A stretch of DNA of 64,000 bases from Paraburkholderia sp. BL21I4N1. GTDB lineage: Bacteria; Pseudomonadota; Gammaproteobacteria; Burkholderiales; Burkholderiaceae. A model generated the notes under the pieces. That model did no database searches, had not been told where the DNA came from, and saw nothing but the letters and a program-made list of their open reading frames with translations. The stretch is taken from assembly GCF_002973525.1 (NCBI RefSeq), contig NZ_PVEN01000002.1:434001-498000 (forward strand). The letters are read 5' to 3'. This document shows, one piece after another, positions 44,600-52,585 of the stretch; position 1 is the stretch's first letter; the number at the start of each line of letters is the position of its first letter. A program made the position numbers and the translations under genes.

Positions 44600-45361
44600 A
44601 TGAAACACCACGTCATGTACGTCGCTGCGGCGACGGCTTTGTGCGGCCTGCTGGCTGCGTGCGCGAACGGCGGCCCGGACGTCAACGGCTACATTCAGAA
44701 GGCCAACAGCGCGGTCGAGAACGCGATCAGCGGCGTGACCGGAAGCAAGGCCGGCACGAACGGCAGCGACGGGCTCACCAACGCGGCGGGTCCGGTTTAC
44801 ACGTCGATCTCGGGCGGCAGCAGCTTGCAGGGGCTTTTCGCAGGCCAGAACCAGCAGAAGGCGAACTATGGCCAGATCGCTTACCCCCGGGTGGCGCTGG
44901 AATACCTTTCGTACGGGGCGAACCAGCCCTGCTGGAAGGTGCGGGCCACCATCTGGGCGAATGCCAAGCGCTCGCACGACGAGGTGTTCCAGATCTGCAC
45001 GGCCCCGGTGGTCATGCGCGACGCCACCGGTCAGGCCGGAACGATCAGCGACCAGGCGTTGGGCACCATCGCGTACAAGCTGGACCAGACCCGAGCGCCC
45101 ATGAACGTGGCCAACACGGGGGAGCAACGCACGCGGGGTCCGTTACCACCGGCGCGTCCCATGAACGTGGCGCTGATGTCGACCACCCAGGTCGGCGCCA
45201 ACCCGTTGCAGGTGCGCCTGGACGAGATCAACGCGCGAATCGCATACGTGTCCGGCTACGTTCCCTTTGGCGACACGTCGATCATGAGCGGGCTGAGCAC
45301 AGCGTTTTACGACTATCGCGTGTGGATTCACGCGTTCGATCCGGCCGGCAACCGCGGGTGA
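44600..45361 (+). CDS. Lipoprotein, function unknown
   Basis: 253 residues from the ATG at 44600. The lipobox is LLAACA, giving a mature N-terminal cysteine. A Ser/Gly/Asn-rich segment follows (ISGVTGSKAGTNGSDG), then a folded part with a cysteine pair (NQPCWKVRATI and VFQICTAP). The Cys-Trp pair resembles that in the lipoprotein at 42638, so the two may be distantly related. Third of three lipoprotein genes on this strand. Confidence 0.7.
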   Translation: MKHHVMYVAAATALCGLLAACANGGPDVNGYIQKANSAVENAISGVTGSKAGTNGSDGLTNAAGPVYTSISGGSSLQGLFAGQNQQKANYGQIAYPRVALEYLSYGANQPCWKVRATIWANAKRSHDEVFQICTAPVVMRDATGQAGTISDQALGTIAYKLDQTRAPMNVANTGEQRTRGPLPPARPMNVALMSTTQVGANPLQVRLDEINARIAYVSGYVPFGDTSIMSGLSTAFYDYRVWIHAFDPAGNRG

Positions 45362-45472
45362 GCCGCCGGTCGGTCGTGCGATGGCGCGATGTTGTCCTTG
45401 GGGCCGGAGGGCCGGTCCCGGCAACCCCGGTGCTGACGTCCACGGGCGCGGGCCACCGGTTTCGACGCAAGG

Positions 45473-45486
45473 CGTGCCACGGCACG
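45473..45486. promoter_or_regulatory. Element palindrome before the Sel1-repeat gene
   Basis: CGTGCCACGGCACG, only 20 bases upstream of the ATG at 45507 and next to the ribosome binding site. A repressor role is more likely here. Confidence 0.6.
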
Positions 45487-45506
45487 ACTAAAGGAAGGAC
45501 AAGAGC

Positions 45507-46553
45507 ATGAGCAAGTTTCAGGAAGAGATCGCGCAGGTGATCCAGAACCAGGATTGTTATTTCCTGGGCGACGCGTTGCCCCCGGATTGGTATGCTGGGT
45601 TCAAGCTATGGCTCCCGCTGGCGGAGGCCGGCGATCCCAAGGCCATGCTGAACGTCGGCTACTGCCTGACGTATGGCAAGGGTGCGGACGAGGATCGGGA
45701 CGCCGGCCTGGTCTGGTACCGGCGCCTGGCCGACCTCGGCGATGCACGCGGGATGCTCGCCATGTACCTTCAGTTGAAGGGCGGCAAACCCGACGAGGCG
45801 GAGGAGTTCTTGCAGCGCGCCGCGTCGACCAGCGACGGTCGTGCCAAACGGGTCCTCAGCGATCGGGACTGGAAGCGGGACGAGCAGGCCCGCAAGGCCA
45901 GGGAAGCGGCCGAAACGCAGGAGCGGGAGGCCAAGGCGTCGCAGCAACGTCGGGATTCGATGAACCGCTCAGGGGCGGTGGTCGCGGAACTGAAGGCGTT
46001 GTTGGAGCGTGGGGACAACGAGGGCGCCCGGCAGCGCGCGGAGCGGGCGATCCAGGAAGGGTTGACCTGGGCCGGTTCGGTGGTGGCGGCCACGTCGTTG
46101 CAGCTCAACGTCAACCGGACATCCCGGAAAAGCTACACAACGTTGAAGGGCGCGAGCACCACGGTGAAGGTGATGAACGGCGTCTACAACACCACCCCAG
46201 TCGTGACCACCCACAGGGAATACACGTACAAGGGCACGCTGACCAACCCGACCGCCTACCCGATGACCATCGACCTCTTCGAGTCCAGGGGCTCACGGTT
46301 CATCCCGGCGGGGGGCACGGTGGACATCGGCAAGGACGACACCTTGACCTCGAAATGGCCCGACCAGTGCACCCTGTTTTTCGACGACCCCATGAAATCG
46401 TGGGCGAAGATGACGCTCAAACGCGGCAAGACATCAAAGACGAGCAGCGGTGTCGGCAAGGTCTGGAAGATCGTTGGCACGGTCGTGGCGCTGTACGTCG
46501 CGATGCGCATCTACCACGTCTGGGTGCTTTACCAGCACTGGCACGGCTACTGA
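45507..46553 (+). CDS. Sel1-repeat protein with C-terminal membrane anchor
   Basis: 348 residues from the ATG at 45507 with AAGGAAGG upstream. Residues 25-100 contain Sel1/TPR-like helical repeats (AEAGDPKAMLNVGYCLTYGKG; LADLGDARGMLAMYLQLKGG). A charged coiled-coil segment follows (RKAREAAETQEREAKASQQR), then a beta-rich domain. A transmembrane helix at the extreme C-terminus (GTVVALYVAMRIYHVWV) anchors it. Sel1 repeats mediate protein contacts. No enzymatic motif is visible. Confidence 0.7.
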   Translation: MSKFQEEIAQVIQNQDCYFLGDALPPDWYAGFKLWLPLAEAGDPKAMLNVGYCLTYGKGADEDRDAGLVWYRRLADLGDARGMLAMYLQLKGGKPDEAEEFLQRAASTSDGRAKRVLSDRDWKRDEQARKAREAAETQEREAKASQQRRDSMNRSGAVVAELKALLERGDNEGARQRAERAIQEGLTWAGSVVAATSLQLNVNRTSRKSYTTLKGASTTVKVMNGVYNTTPVVTTHREYTYKGTLTNPTAYPMTIDLFESRGSRFIPAGGTVDIGKDDTLTSKWPDQCTLFFDDPMKSWAKMTLKRGKTSKTSSGVGKVWKIVGTVVALYVAMRIYHVWVLYQHWHGY

Positions 46554-46578
46554 CCGGGCCGCGTGGCCTCCGGCGAGG

Positions 46579-46592
46579 GGTGCCAGGGCATG
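46579..46592. promoter_or_regulatory. Weak element palindrome after the Sel1-repeat gene
   Basis: GGTGCCAGGGCATG, with imperfect arms. No promoter adjacent. Confidence 0.3.
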
Positions 46593-46668
46593 GCCTAAGA
46601 TGACGGCCTCGAAGGTGTAGGACCGTACCGCGCACGCAGGCCCTCGGATCGCGCGGTGTGTGTTTGGA

Positions 46669-46693
46669 CGGCCCCCATGTGGGGCCGCTTTTT
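46669..46693 (+). terminator. Rho-independent terminator
   Basis: CGGCCCC pairs with GGGGCCG around CATGT and is followed by CTTTTT. It lies about 115 bases after the Sel1-repeat gene. Confidence 0.85.
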
Positions 46694-46896
46694 CGTTCAG
46701 TCGCGGTCAGCGGCCCTAGCGGGGAGGGCGCCCAGGAGTCTTCTGCGGACGGGTGGACGGGCAAGCGAAAGATTGTACGGGGACCGCAGGACGATTGCTT
46801 GACCATCGGGAGGCGCCGGCGTGTCACCGGATCCCCGGGGATTGAACGGCGAACGGCCGCCACCTGGGCGACCGTTTCGACGCGTCCGAATCGGGA

Positions 46897-47247
46897 TCAC
46901 CAACCACGCGGTGGGAGCCAGTCCCGGGAGTGCTCGTTTAGGAACCGGCGGGTCCGGTAGAACGAGCGCAGGGTGGTCAGCGGCAGGGTCACCCCGCGTT
47001 CCCGGGCGACGCGTTGGGCCAGCTCCGCCATCCTGGTGGTCGGGCGTCGCGGCCCGAACAGGAAAAACGGGTGACGCAGGAACCGCAGGGCGGCCAGATC
47101 GGCCCGGGCCTCGTGGCTGAACGGTGCACGCAGCAGGGCCCGGACCAGACCGAAGATCGCGGTCATGACCCAGACCCAGGCCAGGAACAGGAAGGACACG
47201 CCGATCGCGCCGGCGATCAGGGCAAGGACGATTTCAAGGCCGACCAC
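46897..47247 (-). CDS. Small membrane protein
   Basis: 116 residues. The GTG at 47247 follows AGGAGGAG. A strongly hydrophobic N-terminus spans the membrane once or twice (EIVLALIAGAIGVSFLFLAW; VMTAIFGLVRALL). A basic cytoplasmic domain follows (LRSFYRTRRFLNEHSRD). It has a dedicated promoter, divergent from the 47419 gene, with a shared palindrome. Function unknown. Confidence 0.6.
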   Translation of the reverse strand: MVGLEIVLALIAGAIGVSFLFLAWVWVMTAIFGLVRALLRAPFSHEARADLAALRFLRHPFFLFGPRRPTTRMAELAQRVARERGVTLPLTTLRSFYRTRRFLNEHSRDWLPPRGW

Positions 47248-47285
47248 GGTTCTCCTCCTGTCGGTCTGTTGGCGGTGTTCGGACC

Positions 47286-47368
47286 AACTTAGCGGGTCAT
47301 GGGGCGAAGTCAAACCCGTACCCTGGCACGGCTCGACCGCTTGACGGACCTGCACGACCTGCTAGGTC
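47286..47368. promoter_or_regulatory. Divergent element-type promoters sharing one palindrome
   Basis: Minus: -35 TTGACT (47308-47313), 16 bp, -10 TAAGTT (47286-47291). Plus: -35 TTGACG (47341-47346), 16 bp, TGC, -10 TAGGTC (47363-47368). The palindrome CGTACCCTGGCACG (47317-47330) lies 3 bp and 10 bp from the respective -35 elements. Confidence 0.78.
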
Positions 47369-47418
47369 TTGGGCACGCGGCCCACGTTCAGCGGCCGGAA
47401 ACGAGGAGGAGACCTGCG

Positions 47419-47778
47419 ATGCGGCTGTTCAAACCCATGGCCCTGGCCACCACGATCGGCATCTGCGCGCTGACCGGGGGCGGGGACGCCAACGGCAGCA
47501 CGGCGTTCGCCCTGCCGACGTCCCTGGCGGCCGTACGCCAGGACGCGACGGCGGTGTGCGACCGGATCCCGGGAGAAGCGGGGCAGGCGGGCCTGCCGGC
47601 ATTGGGCGCGCTGCCGAACGGCTGCTACGACGCGGTGGCGTTCGTGAACACGAAGCTCGACGCGGTGCTGGGCGACGGTGGGTCCGCGCTGGTCGTCGCG
47701 GACGACGGCGGTCCAATCCTCCTGCGCGTGGCCACCATGACCGAGGGCGTCGGGGCCCGGGTGCGCAACGCCCGGTGA
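47419..47778 (+). CDS. Small exported protein
   Basis: 119 residues from the ATG at 47419 with GAGGAGGAG upstream. The N-terminus (PMALATTIGICALTGGG) is a short signal-like segment. The mature part has two cysteines (TAVCDRIPG and NGCYDAVAF) that probably form a disulfide, then a beta-rich end (SALVVADDGGPILLRVATM). A hairpin at 47799-47821 may terminate it. Unrecognised. Confidence 0.6.
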   Translation: MRLFKPMALATTIGICALTGGGDANGSTAFALPTSLAAVRQDATAVCDRIPGEAGQAGLPALGALPNGCYDAVAFVNTKLDAVLGDGGSALVVADDGGPILLRVATMTEGVGARVRNAR

Positions 47779-47864
47779 GGCGCACACGGCGGAGCGACCA
47801 GGCGGCCAACTCGGCCGCCTGTTGCGTTATGCTGCGGTTCCGCTCGACAGCACCATCGCACCGT

Positions 47865-48353
47865 ATGGCCATCCGATCTGAACTTCACCCACCCCTGGAC
47901 CTTAAACCGGACACGGTGCTCTACCGCGGCGTCAACCGTGCCATCCACGACGACGGCCGGGGCCTGCGCCCGCGAAACCCGGACAAGCCGTTCGAGAAGC
48001 ACGTGTACTTCGACGGCACGTGGAAGCTGGACGGCTCGATCAACTTCGGTACACCGCACGGGCAGGCGGTGCATGCGCACCAGTGGGACAGCGAGGACTT
48101 CAACGGCCCGGCGCTCTCGTTCACCACCATCGAGAAGGTGGCGCGACGTTTCGCCACCACCGACGGGCTGGAGGACGGCGTGGTGTATGCGGTGACGGTG
48201 GCGGAGCTGGAAGCGGCGGGATGCAGCCTCCAAGATCCCAGGGTCTACACCTCGGGGCTGCAGAACCCCGACGAGCACGAGGTGATCGTGGTCCCACCGG
48301 CCGGCGACGGGCTGAGCATTGACCGGGTGCGCGTGACCGAGGTGGTGGCGTAG
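47865..48353 (+). CDS. Putative R-S-E-class ADP-ribosyltransferase
   Basis: 162 residues from the ATG at 47865. An in-frame ATG at 47829 is possible. The three motifs of arginine-type ADP-ribosyltransferases appear in order with normal spacing: Arg21 in VLYRGV, Ser85 in LSFTTIEKVARRFA, and Glu137/Glu139 in DEHEVIVVPP, an ExE motif. Such enzymes transfer ADP-ribose from NAD to proteins or nucleic acids. Toxin, antirestriction or anti-phage roles all occur in the superfamily. It is small, has no signal peptide, and so should act in the cytoplasm. It ends just before the replication origin. Confidence 0.6.
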   Translation: MAIRSELHPPLDLKPDTVLYRGVNRAIHDDGRGLRPRNPDKPFEKHVYFDGTWKLDGSINFGTPHGQAVHAHQWDSEDFNGPALSFTTIEKVARRFATTDGLEDGVVYAVTVAELEAAGCSLQDPRVYTSGLQNPDEHEVIVVPPAGDGLSIDRVRVTEVVA

Positions 48354-48447
48354 GCCTGGGCGAACGGCTGGGCTCGGGTGCGTGAAAACCCGCCTCCGGC
48401 GGAAGTGGCGATCCCGCTTCGCGCGGTGGGCCGGGGGCAGGGAGGAC

Positions 48448-48465
48448 TGCACCCGGTTTCATGGA
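48448..48465 (+). repeat. Isolated iteron-like copy
   Basis: TGCACCCGGTTTCATGGA, same orientation as the main array, 460 bp upstream of it and next to the DnaA box. Confidence 0.75.
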
Positions 48466-48471
48466 GATAGC

Positions 48472-48485
48472 CGTGCCAGGGCACG
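48472..48485. promoter_or_regulatory. Element palindrome in the origin
   Basis: CGTGCCAGGGCACG, one base before the DnaA box. It may connect origin activity to the element regulator. Confidence 0.65.
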
Positions 48486-48486
48486 G

Positions 48487-48495
48487 TTATCCACA
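48487..48495 (+). promoter_or_regulatory. DnaA box
   Basis: TTATCCACA, the exact strong consensus for DnaA binding, in a G+C-rich element where such a match is unlikely by chance. Confidence 0.8.
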
Positions 48496-48772
48496 CCCGG
48501 CATCCCATTGGGTTCGCCCCCCGGGAAGCAAAACATCCCATCCGGTTCGCCCCCATGGCGGATGCCCCCGCTTCGTGCCGCAGGCAGGGTTTCGGGGGGC
48601 GCGGGTTCCGGGGTTGAGTGCCCGGGCCGATAGGCCCCCAGGGTTTTGACGTTCCCGGAGGGGACCGGCTGAGCCCTGCACCGGAGGTGGTGGCAAAGCG
48701 TTGTGTCCTTCGTCTCGTGGGGTTCGGGTGATCCGCCACCGGGCGGATTCACCCAAGAACCCCCTGCACGGA

Positions 48773-48798
48773 TTTTCTCTAGAGTTTTTCTCTACATC
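48773..48798 (+). repeat. Two AT-rich 13-mers
   Basis: TTTTCTCTAGAGT and TTTTCTCTACATC, directly adjacent and sharing the first nine bases. They are the most AT-rich part of the region and a candidate DNA-unwinding element. Confidence 0.65.
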
Positions 48799-48907
48799 TC
48801 GTAGAAGAGGGGGAACGCGCCCTCGGGGCGCTCCCCTCTTTACGTACCTTTAAAAGCCTTTAGCGCGGGCTGGACACCTTGTCCCATAAGGGTTTGCTGG
48901 GCGTGCC

Positions 48908-49014
48908 TGCACCCGGTTTCATGGGGGAGTGCACCTGGATTCATGGAGGAGTGCACCTGGATTCAGGGGGGCTGCACCTTGTTTCATGGGGGTACTGTAC
49001 CCATGATTCATGGA
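48908..49014 (+). repeat. Array of five iterons
   Basis: Copies start at 48908, 48930, 48952, 48973 and 48996, spaced 22, 22, 21 and 23 bases. Consensus is TGCACCYGGNTTCATGGR; the last copy (TGTACCCATGATTCATGGA) is one base longer. Likely binding sites for the initiator encoded at 49612. Confidence 0.85.
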
Positions 49015-49036
49015 AGGGGGTGGGCCGAAAAAACGG

Positions 49037-49050
49037 GGTGCCCTGGCACG
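49037..49050. promoter_or_regulatory. Element palindrome before the rep operon
   Basis: GGTGCCCTGGCACG, between the iterons and the first rep-operon gene. Likely controls its transcription. The promoter itself is not clear. Confidence 0.6.
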
Positions 49051-49153
49051 GCTAAAAGTATTTTCAAAAAAGCTCTGTTTTATGACGGCCGGATTAGACA
49101 CGGGGTCCTTCTGGAGTTTTACTGGATGTAGACCAAGGCAATGGAGCCACCCC

Positions 49154-49615
49154 GTGAACGTCCGCCAACCCCTGTCCAACGTGCTTCCCACGAGCATCAA
49201 CACGGCGCAACGCCAGATGCTCGTGAAGCTTTCGACCGCGATGCACCTCCCGCTGGGGACCGTCTGTCGCGTACTGATCACGGGCGTGTTCGCTGACCCG
49301 TTGCTGCGCGCTCGCGTCCCCGAGGAAACCTCTCGCCAGAAGGGCTGGCAGTTCGCGCCGGCCACGGACCGCTGCTCGGTCCATGTGCTCGTCGATGACC
49401 GCACCCAGGGCATGGTCAGCGAGGTCATGGACAGCACCAAGGCGCGTCGCGGCGAGGTGGCCCGGGCCGCGTTGATCGTGGCCGCCGAAGATCTGCAGCG
49501 TTTCCACGATGACCTGCGCAGCGAGGCCCAAGCACGCGCGGAAGCGAAAGGGCGGGGCCAGCATGAGCTTGCGAAGCGCCTGGGCCGCACGAACCACAGC
49601 GAGGTGCGAGCATGA
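49154..49615 (+). CDS. Small accessory protein of the rep operon
   Basis: 153 residues. The GTG at 49154 has GGAG about 7 bases upstream. Two helical segments, NTAQRQMLVKLSTAMHLPLG and QGMVSEVMDSTKARRGEVAR, look like ribbon-helix-helix or short HTH units. The C-terminus is a charged helix (RSEAQARAEAKGRGQHELA). It overlaps the TrfA-like gene by 4 bases (ATGA). IncP plasmids place ssb in front of trfA, but this protein does not look like SSB. It may control copy number or rep expression. Confidence 0.6.
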   Translation: MNVRQPLSNVLPTSINTAQRQMLVKLSTAMHLPLGTVCRVLITGVFADPLLRARVPEETSRQKGWQFAPATDRCSVHVLVDDRTQGMVSEVMDSTKARRGEVARAALIVAAEDLQRFHDDLRSEAQARAEAKGRGQHELAKRLGRTNHSEVRA

Positions 49616-50673
49616 CCCGTCCGTCCGTTTTCCCGCGTCCGGCACCGAACGTGGCCCCCGCTCGCAAGACCGCCACGAAGTCCGGCCGGGCACGGGCGGT
49701 CCCCGTGAACCCGATCGAGACGAGTGCCGTGGTCTCAGCACAATGGCAACGTCCGGAGCGGATGGGCCCCGTCGTGGACTGGCCCAGCGAACACCAGACG
49801 GTGCCGAACGCCGCCTCGCGCAGCGCGCTGTTCACCTGCACCCGCCCGGAGAAACTGATCGCCCCGGCGGTCGTGACGGACGAGTACGCGCCGCGCGTGG
49901 TGAACCTGGTGGTCGAGCGGCGGATTCCGTCGATGCCGCAATACAAGATCCTGTACCGCGGGGAGATCCTGAACCAGGCCGATGCCGAGGTTTGGCAGAT
50001 GGCGGTCCACGACGCACGGACGGCCGCCAAGATCGGGGTGCCCGTTGATTTCTCCCTGAACGCCTGGTGCCGCACGCTCAACCGCACGGTCAACGACCCG
50101 CGGACGAACCAGAGCATCATCAGCTCCATGACCCGCCTGCAGGGCGCGGTCCTGATCGTTGATGACCAGGAGAAGGGCACCGTCGACACGATCAGTCTGA
50201 TCGAGCGCTTCTGGCGCGACAAGGCGACCGGGCGATGCACGTACACCATTCACCCGATGCTGGGCCAGTACCTGCGCCACGATGCGACCGAGATCGATTT
50301 GTGGCGGAAGGCGCGGCTTCGGACGGCCCTGGCCAAGTGGATGCACGACTTCTATTCCACCCACAGCGACCCCATCCCCCTGCCTCTCGCCCAGCTCCAC
50401 ACGTTGAGCGGATCGAACTCGGAGATGCGCAACTTCAGGCCGCGGGTGCGGGAGGCGATCGAGGAGCTGCAGGCGTGCGATCCGCCCCTGTTCGCGAAGG
50501 AGACCCGGGTCGAGAACGATCGGCTGTTGGTGGTCAAGGCGACGAACTCGTATTTCGAGAAACCCCTCCCGGTTAACACGCCCGAAACCGTGGTCGAGAC
50601 CGTCGAGGAAGACGATACGCGCAGCCCGGCCGCCAAACGCGCCGCGTACCTGCGCACACGAGTCGCGCTTTAA
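49612..50673 (+). CDS. trfA: TrfA-family plasmid replication initiator
   Basis: 353 residues from the ATG at 49612, translationally coupled to the previous gene. A disordered basic N-terminus precedes a conserved block: SRSALFTCTRPEK, then YKILYRGEILNQADAEVWQM, then FSLNAWCRTLNRTVN and MTRLQGAVLIVDDQ. The second winged-helix part has WRKARLRTALAKWMHDFYST, PIPLPLAQLHTLSGS and REAIEELQAC. This matches TrfA, which binds iterons, opens the origin with DnaA and loads host helicase. The adjacent five-iteron origin supports it. Confidence 0.88.
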   Translation: MTRPSVFPRPAPNVAPARKTATKSGRARAVPVNPIETSAVVSAQWQRPERMGPVVDWPSEHQTVPNAASRSALFTCTRPEKLIAPAVVTDEYAPRVVNLVVERRIPSMPQYKILYRGEILNQADAEVWQMAVHDARTAAKIGVPVDFSLNAWCRTLNRTVNDPRTNQSIISSMTRLQGAVLIVDDQEKGTVDTISLIERFWRDKATGRCTYTIHPMLGQYLRHDATEIDLWRKARLRTALAKWMHDFYSTHSDPIPLPLAQLHTLSGSNSEMRNFRPRVREAIEELQACDPPLFAKETRVENDRLLVVKATNSYFEKPLPVNTPETVVETVEEDDTRSPAAKRAAYLRTRVAL

Positions 50674-50688
50674 ATCAGGGGGGAGAGC

Positions 50689-52098
50689 ATGTACAAGAGC
50701 GAGGGTGTCACCACCAAGGTCGGGCGGCGAACGACGCAAGGTCCCACCAACAAGGACAACCTGGTGGATCGCAGGAGGCTGGTCAAATGCTTGAAAAAGG
50801 AAAGGTGGATCCCCGAGATTTTCGGCGCCGTTTCATCTTGGAAACCGGTGGAGCGCTGTCCCCGATCGAGCCGGGCAAAGGATCGTCGCGGGTGGGTCAT
50901 TCGGCCGCTCCTGCGACGGCGTTTTGGCGAGTTCGGTTTTGGCTCGTGTCGGTTCGATCTGGAATGCTATGAACCGCTGACCACGGTCGATCTGACGGTG
51001 CTGTTGTTATGCGTCGTGGATGCACAAAGCAACAGTAATCGCGAAGCAAAATCCACGTTCAGGGGCACGATGTCGGTGAAGAAAGCTATGTCTTCCATTG
51101 GTCCTGTCCCCGGTTGGCTGACCGATGATGTGATCCGTGAATCGCTGGACCGGATGGGGGACTGCGTCCTACGCTTTCACCTCGATGGCGAGAAGAGCAG
51201 CCTGGACTTCGTTCAGCGCGATGCGTTCGTCGATAGCGAGGACGGGTATGGCTACGTCTTGAACCGGTCGACGGTGGAACTCCTTTCGGACCACGTGGGC
51301 GAGATCGACTTTGTACGCATGGTTCATTTGAACAATGCCGTGGCCCGGTGGATTCATGCGACCTACGCTTGCGGGTTCCTGGGGAACAACCTCCCGGTGA
51401 GGGTCCTGCGATCCGCTTGCGGTTACGACGAACAGCAGGCGAACGCCTTTCGTCAATGCCTTGACGAAGCCATCACCGAGTTGCAGACGCCCCGCACCAT
51501 CGAGAAAGACGGGAAAACGATTGTGGAAATCCCACCCCAGGTCGCGTTGGACCTGCGGATTCAAAACGATGCCCTGCATTTTGAGTACGCGGTTGACGTT
51601 GAGGAACACGATTCGGCCACGCCGGGTCGGGTGTTCGTGATCACCACCGCAGCAGAGATTTCCGACGGGTACATCGACTTCGCAGCACGGTTGGCCAAGT
51701 TCGGCAACAAGGTCGACGGGGTGGTCCGCATGGCGCCGGCCAGGAAGAACCAGGACAACAGCCTGCACCTCCTGGCCGCGATCAGTGACCTGATGACCAC
51801 CTACAAGCCTCGCCATAAGGACATCGTGGCGATCGTGCGAGGCGGTGGCGGGGATAGGTGGCAATACACCATGTACCAGGACGTGAGCAGCGTTGGTGGG
51901 ATCAACGCCCTTCGGAACCAAGGCGCGTACGTGGTGCTGGGCGTTGGACACACCCGGCACCAATGGCTGATCGACCCCTACGTGGATTACGTGGCGGAGG
52001 TCCCCTTTGCGGCAGCGGAACACGTGAACGGGGTGCTCGCTCAGGGGATTCCCGCTGTCGTCGCGCCCGCTCCTGTCGAGGAAGTAGCCTTCGCCTGA
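50689..52098 (+). CDS. TrfA-like initiator fused to an exonuclease VII-like (XseA) domain
   Basis: 469 residues. The ATG at 50689 lies 15 bases after the trfA stop and has GGGGAGAG upstream; an internal ATG at 51070 is an alternative. Residues about 85-270 parallel the TrfA-like neighbour (YEPLTTVDLTVLLLCVVDAQ; VRMVHLNNAVARWIHATYAC; LDEAITELQT). Residues about 311-460 resemble the catalytic region of exonuclease VII large subunit: RVFVITTAAE, VRGGGG near 382, VGHTRHQWLIDPYVDYVAE near 418, and FAAAEHVNGV. The first 80 residues are basic, and the DNA there is less G+C-rich. A fused initiator and nuclease could process the origin or replication intermediates. Confidence 0.7.
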   Translation: MYKSEGVTTKVGRRTTQGPTNKDNLVDRRRLVKCLKKERWIPEIFGAVSSWKPVERCPRSSRAKDRRGWVIRPLLRRRFGEFGFGSCRFDLECYEPLTTVDLTVLLLCVVDAQSNSNREAKSTFRGTMSVKKAMSSIGPVPGWLTDDVIRESLDRMGDCVLRFHLDGEKSSLDFVQRDAFVDSEDGYGYVLNRSTVELLSDHVGEIDFVRMVHLNNAVARWIHATYACGFLGNNLPVRVLRSACGYDEQQANAFRQCLDEAITELQTPRTIEKDGKTIVEIPPQVALDLRIQNDALHFEYAVDVEEHDSATPGRVFVITTAAEISDGYIDFAARLAKFGNKVDGVVRMAPARKNQDNSLHLLAAISDLMTTYKPRHKDIVAIVRGGGGDRWQYTMYQDVSSVGGINALRNQGAYVVLGVGHTRHQWLIDPYVDYVAEVPFAAAEHVNGVLAQGIPAVVAPAPVEEVAFA

Positions 52099-52100
52099 TC

Positions 52101-52123
52101 AACGGCCCCTCGGGGCCGTTTTT
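52101..52123 (+). terminator. Terminator of the rep operon
   Basis: AACGGCCCC pairs with GGGGCCGTT around TC and is followed by TTTC, three bases after the stop at 52098. Confidence 0.85.
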
Positions 52124-52128
52124 CATGG

Positions 52129-52434
52129 TCACCCCCTGGACGTCGCCACCCGGTACCGCGCGTGCACGTGCGGGCGTCCGGCCGGCAGGTTGGTGCACCA
52201 GACCTGCTGCGCGGCGATGGACCCCTGATTCTCGCGCACGAGGCGGTTGAACGCTCGCCCGACCTTGCGTCGCCAACCGTGGAGCAGGGACGCCCACAGG
52301 GCGGCATGGCGCGCTTCCCGGGCGCAGAGCTGGCGCAGGGTCCCGGCCTGCTGGTCGCGCGTCATCAGCCAGGCGAGCAGGCCCTGGGCGATGGCGGCGG
52401 TGGTCGTGTCGTGGTCGAGCGGGGTGGTGGTCAT
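52129..52434 (-). CDS. Unknown small helical protein
   Basis: 101 residues from the ATG at 52434 with AGGAG upstream. Predicted all-helical, with a Trp/Arg-rich centre (WASLLHGWRRKVGRAFNRLV). No signal peptide and no known motif. It converges on the rep operon, sharing its terminator region, and is divergent from topB. Confidence 0.5.
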   Translation of the reverse strand: MTTTPLDHDTTTAAIAQGLLAWLMTRDQQAGTLRQLCAREARHAALWASLLHGWRRKVGRAFNRLVRENQGSIAAQQVWCTNLPAGRPHVHARYRVATSRG

Positions 52435-52585
52435 CGGGTTCTCCTAGAACGTTGGCCACCCGCACGATCGCGGCGTGGCTCTACATATAGTGAAAAACAG
52501 ACCAAAACAGACACCGATTTCCCCGACTGTTACAAAAAAGGTCGCCGACCTCCCGTCCGGGCCAGCCGGGCGGTGACCCGCAGCA

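Larger units (their letters stand above)
48354..49153. other. oriV: Vegetative replication origin (oriV) region
   Basis: About 800 non-coding bases upstream of the initiator genes. In order: a single iteron-like copy (48448-48465), an element palindrome (48472-48485), a perfect DnaA box (48487-48495), two AT-rich 13-mers (48773-48798), a stable hairpin (about 48806-48842), five iterons at about 22-bp period (48908-49014), and a second palindrome (49037-49050). This is the layout of an iteron-type plasmid origin. TrfA-controlled origins such as that of RK2 also have 22-bp spaced iterons and DnaA boxes. Confidence 0.82.

Noticed and set aside
49154..49615. Single-stranded DNA-binding protein, as found before trfA in IncP plasmids
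   Set aside because: The protein is helical with RHH-like segments and lacks an OB-fold pattern and the acidic SSB C-terminal tail.
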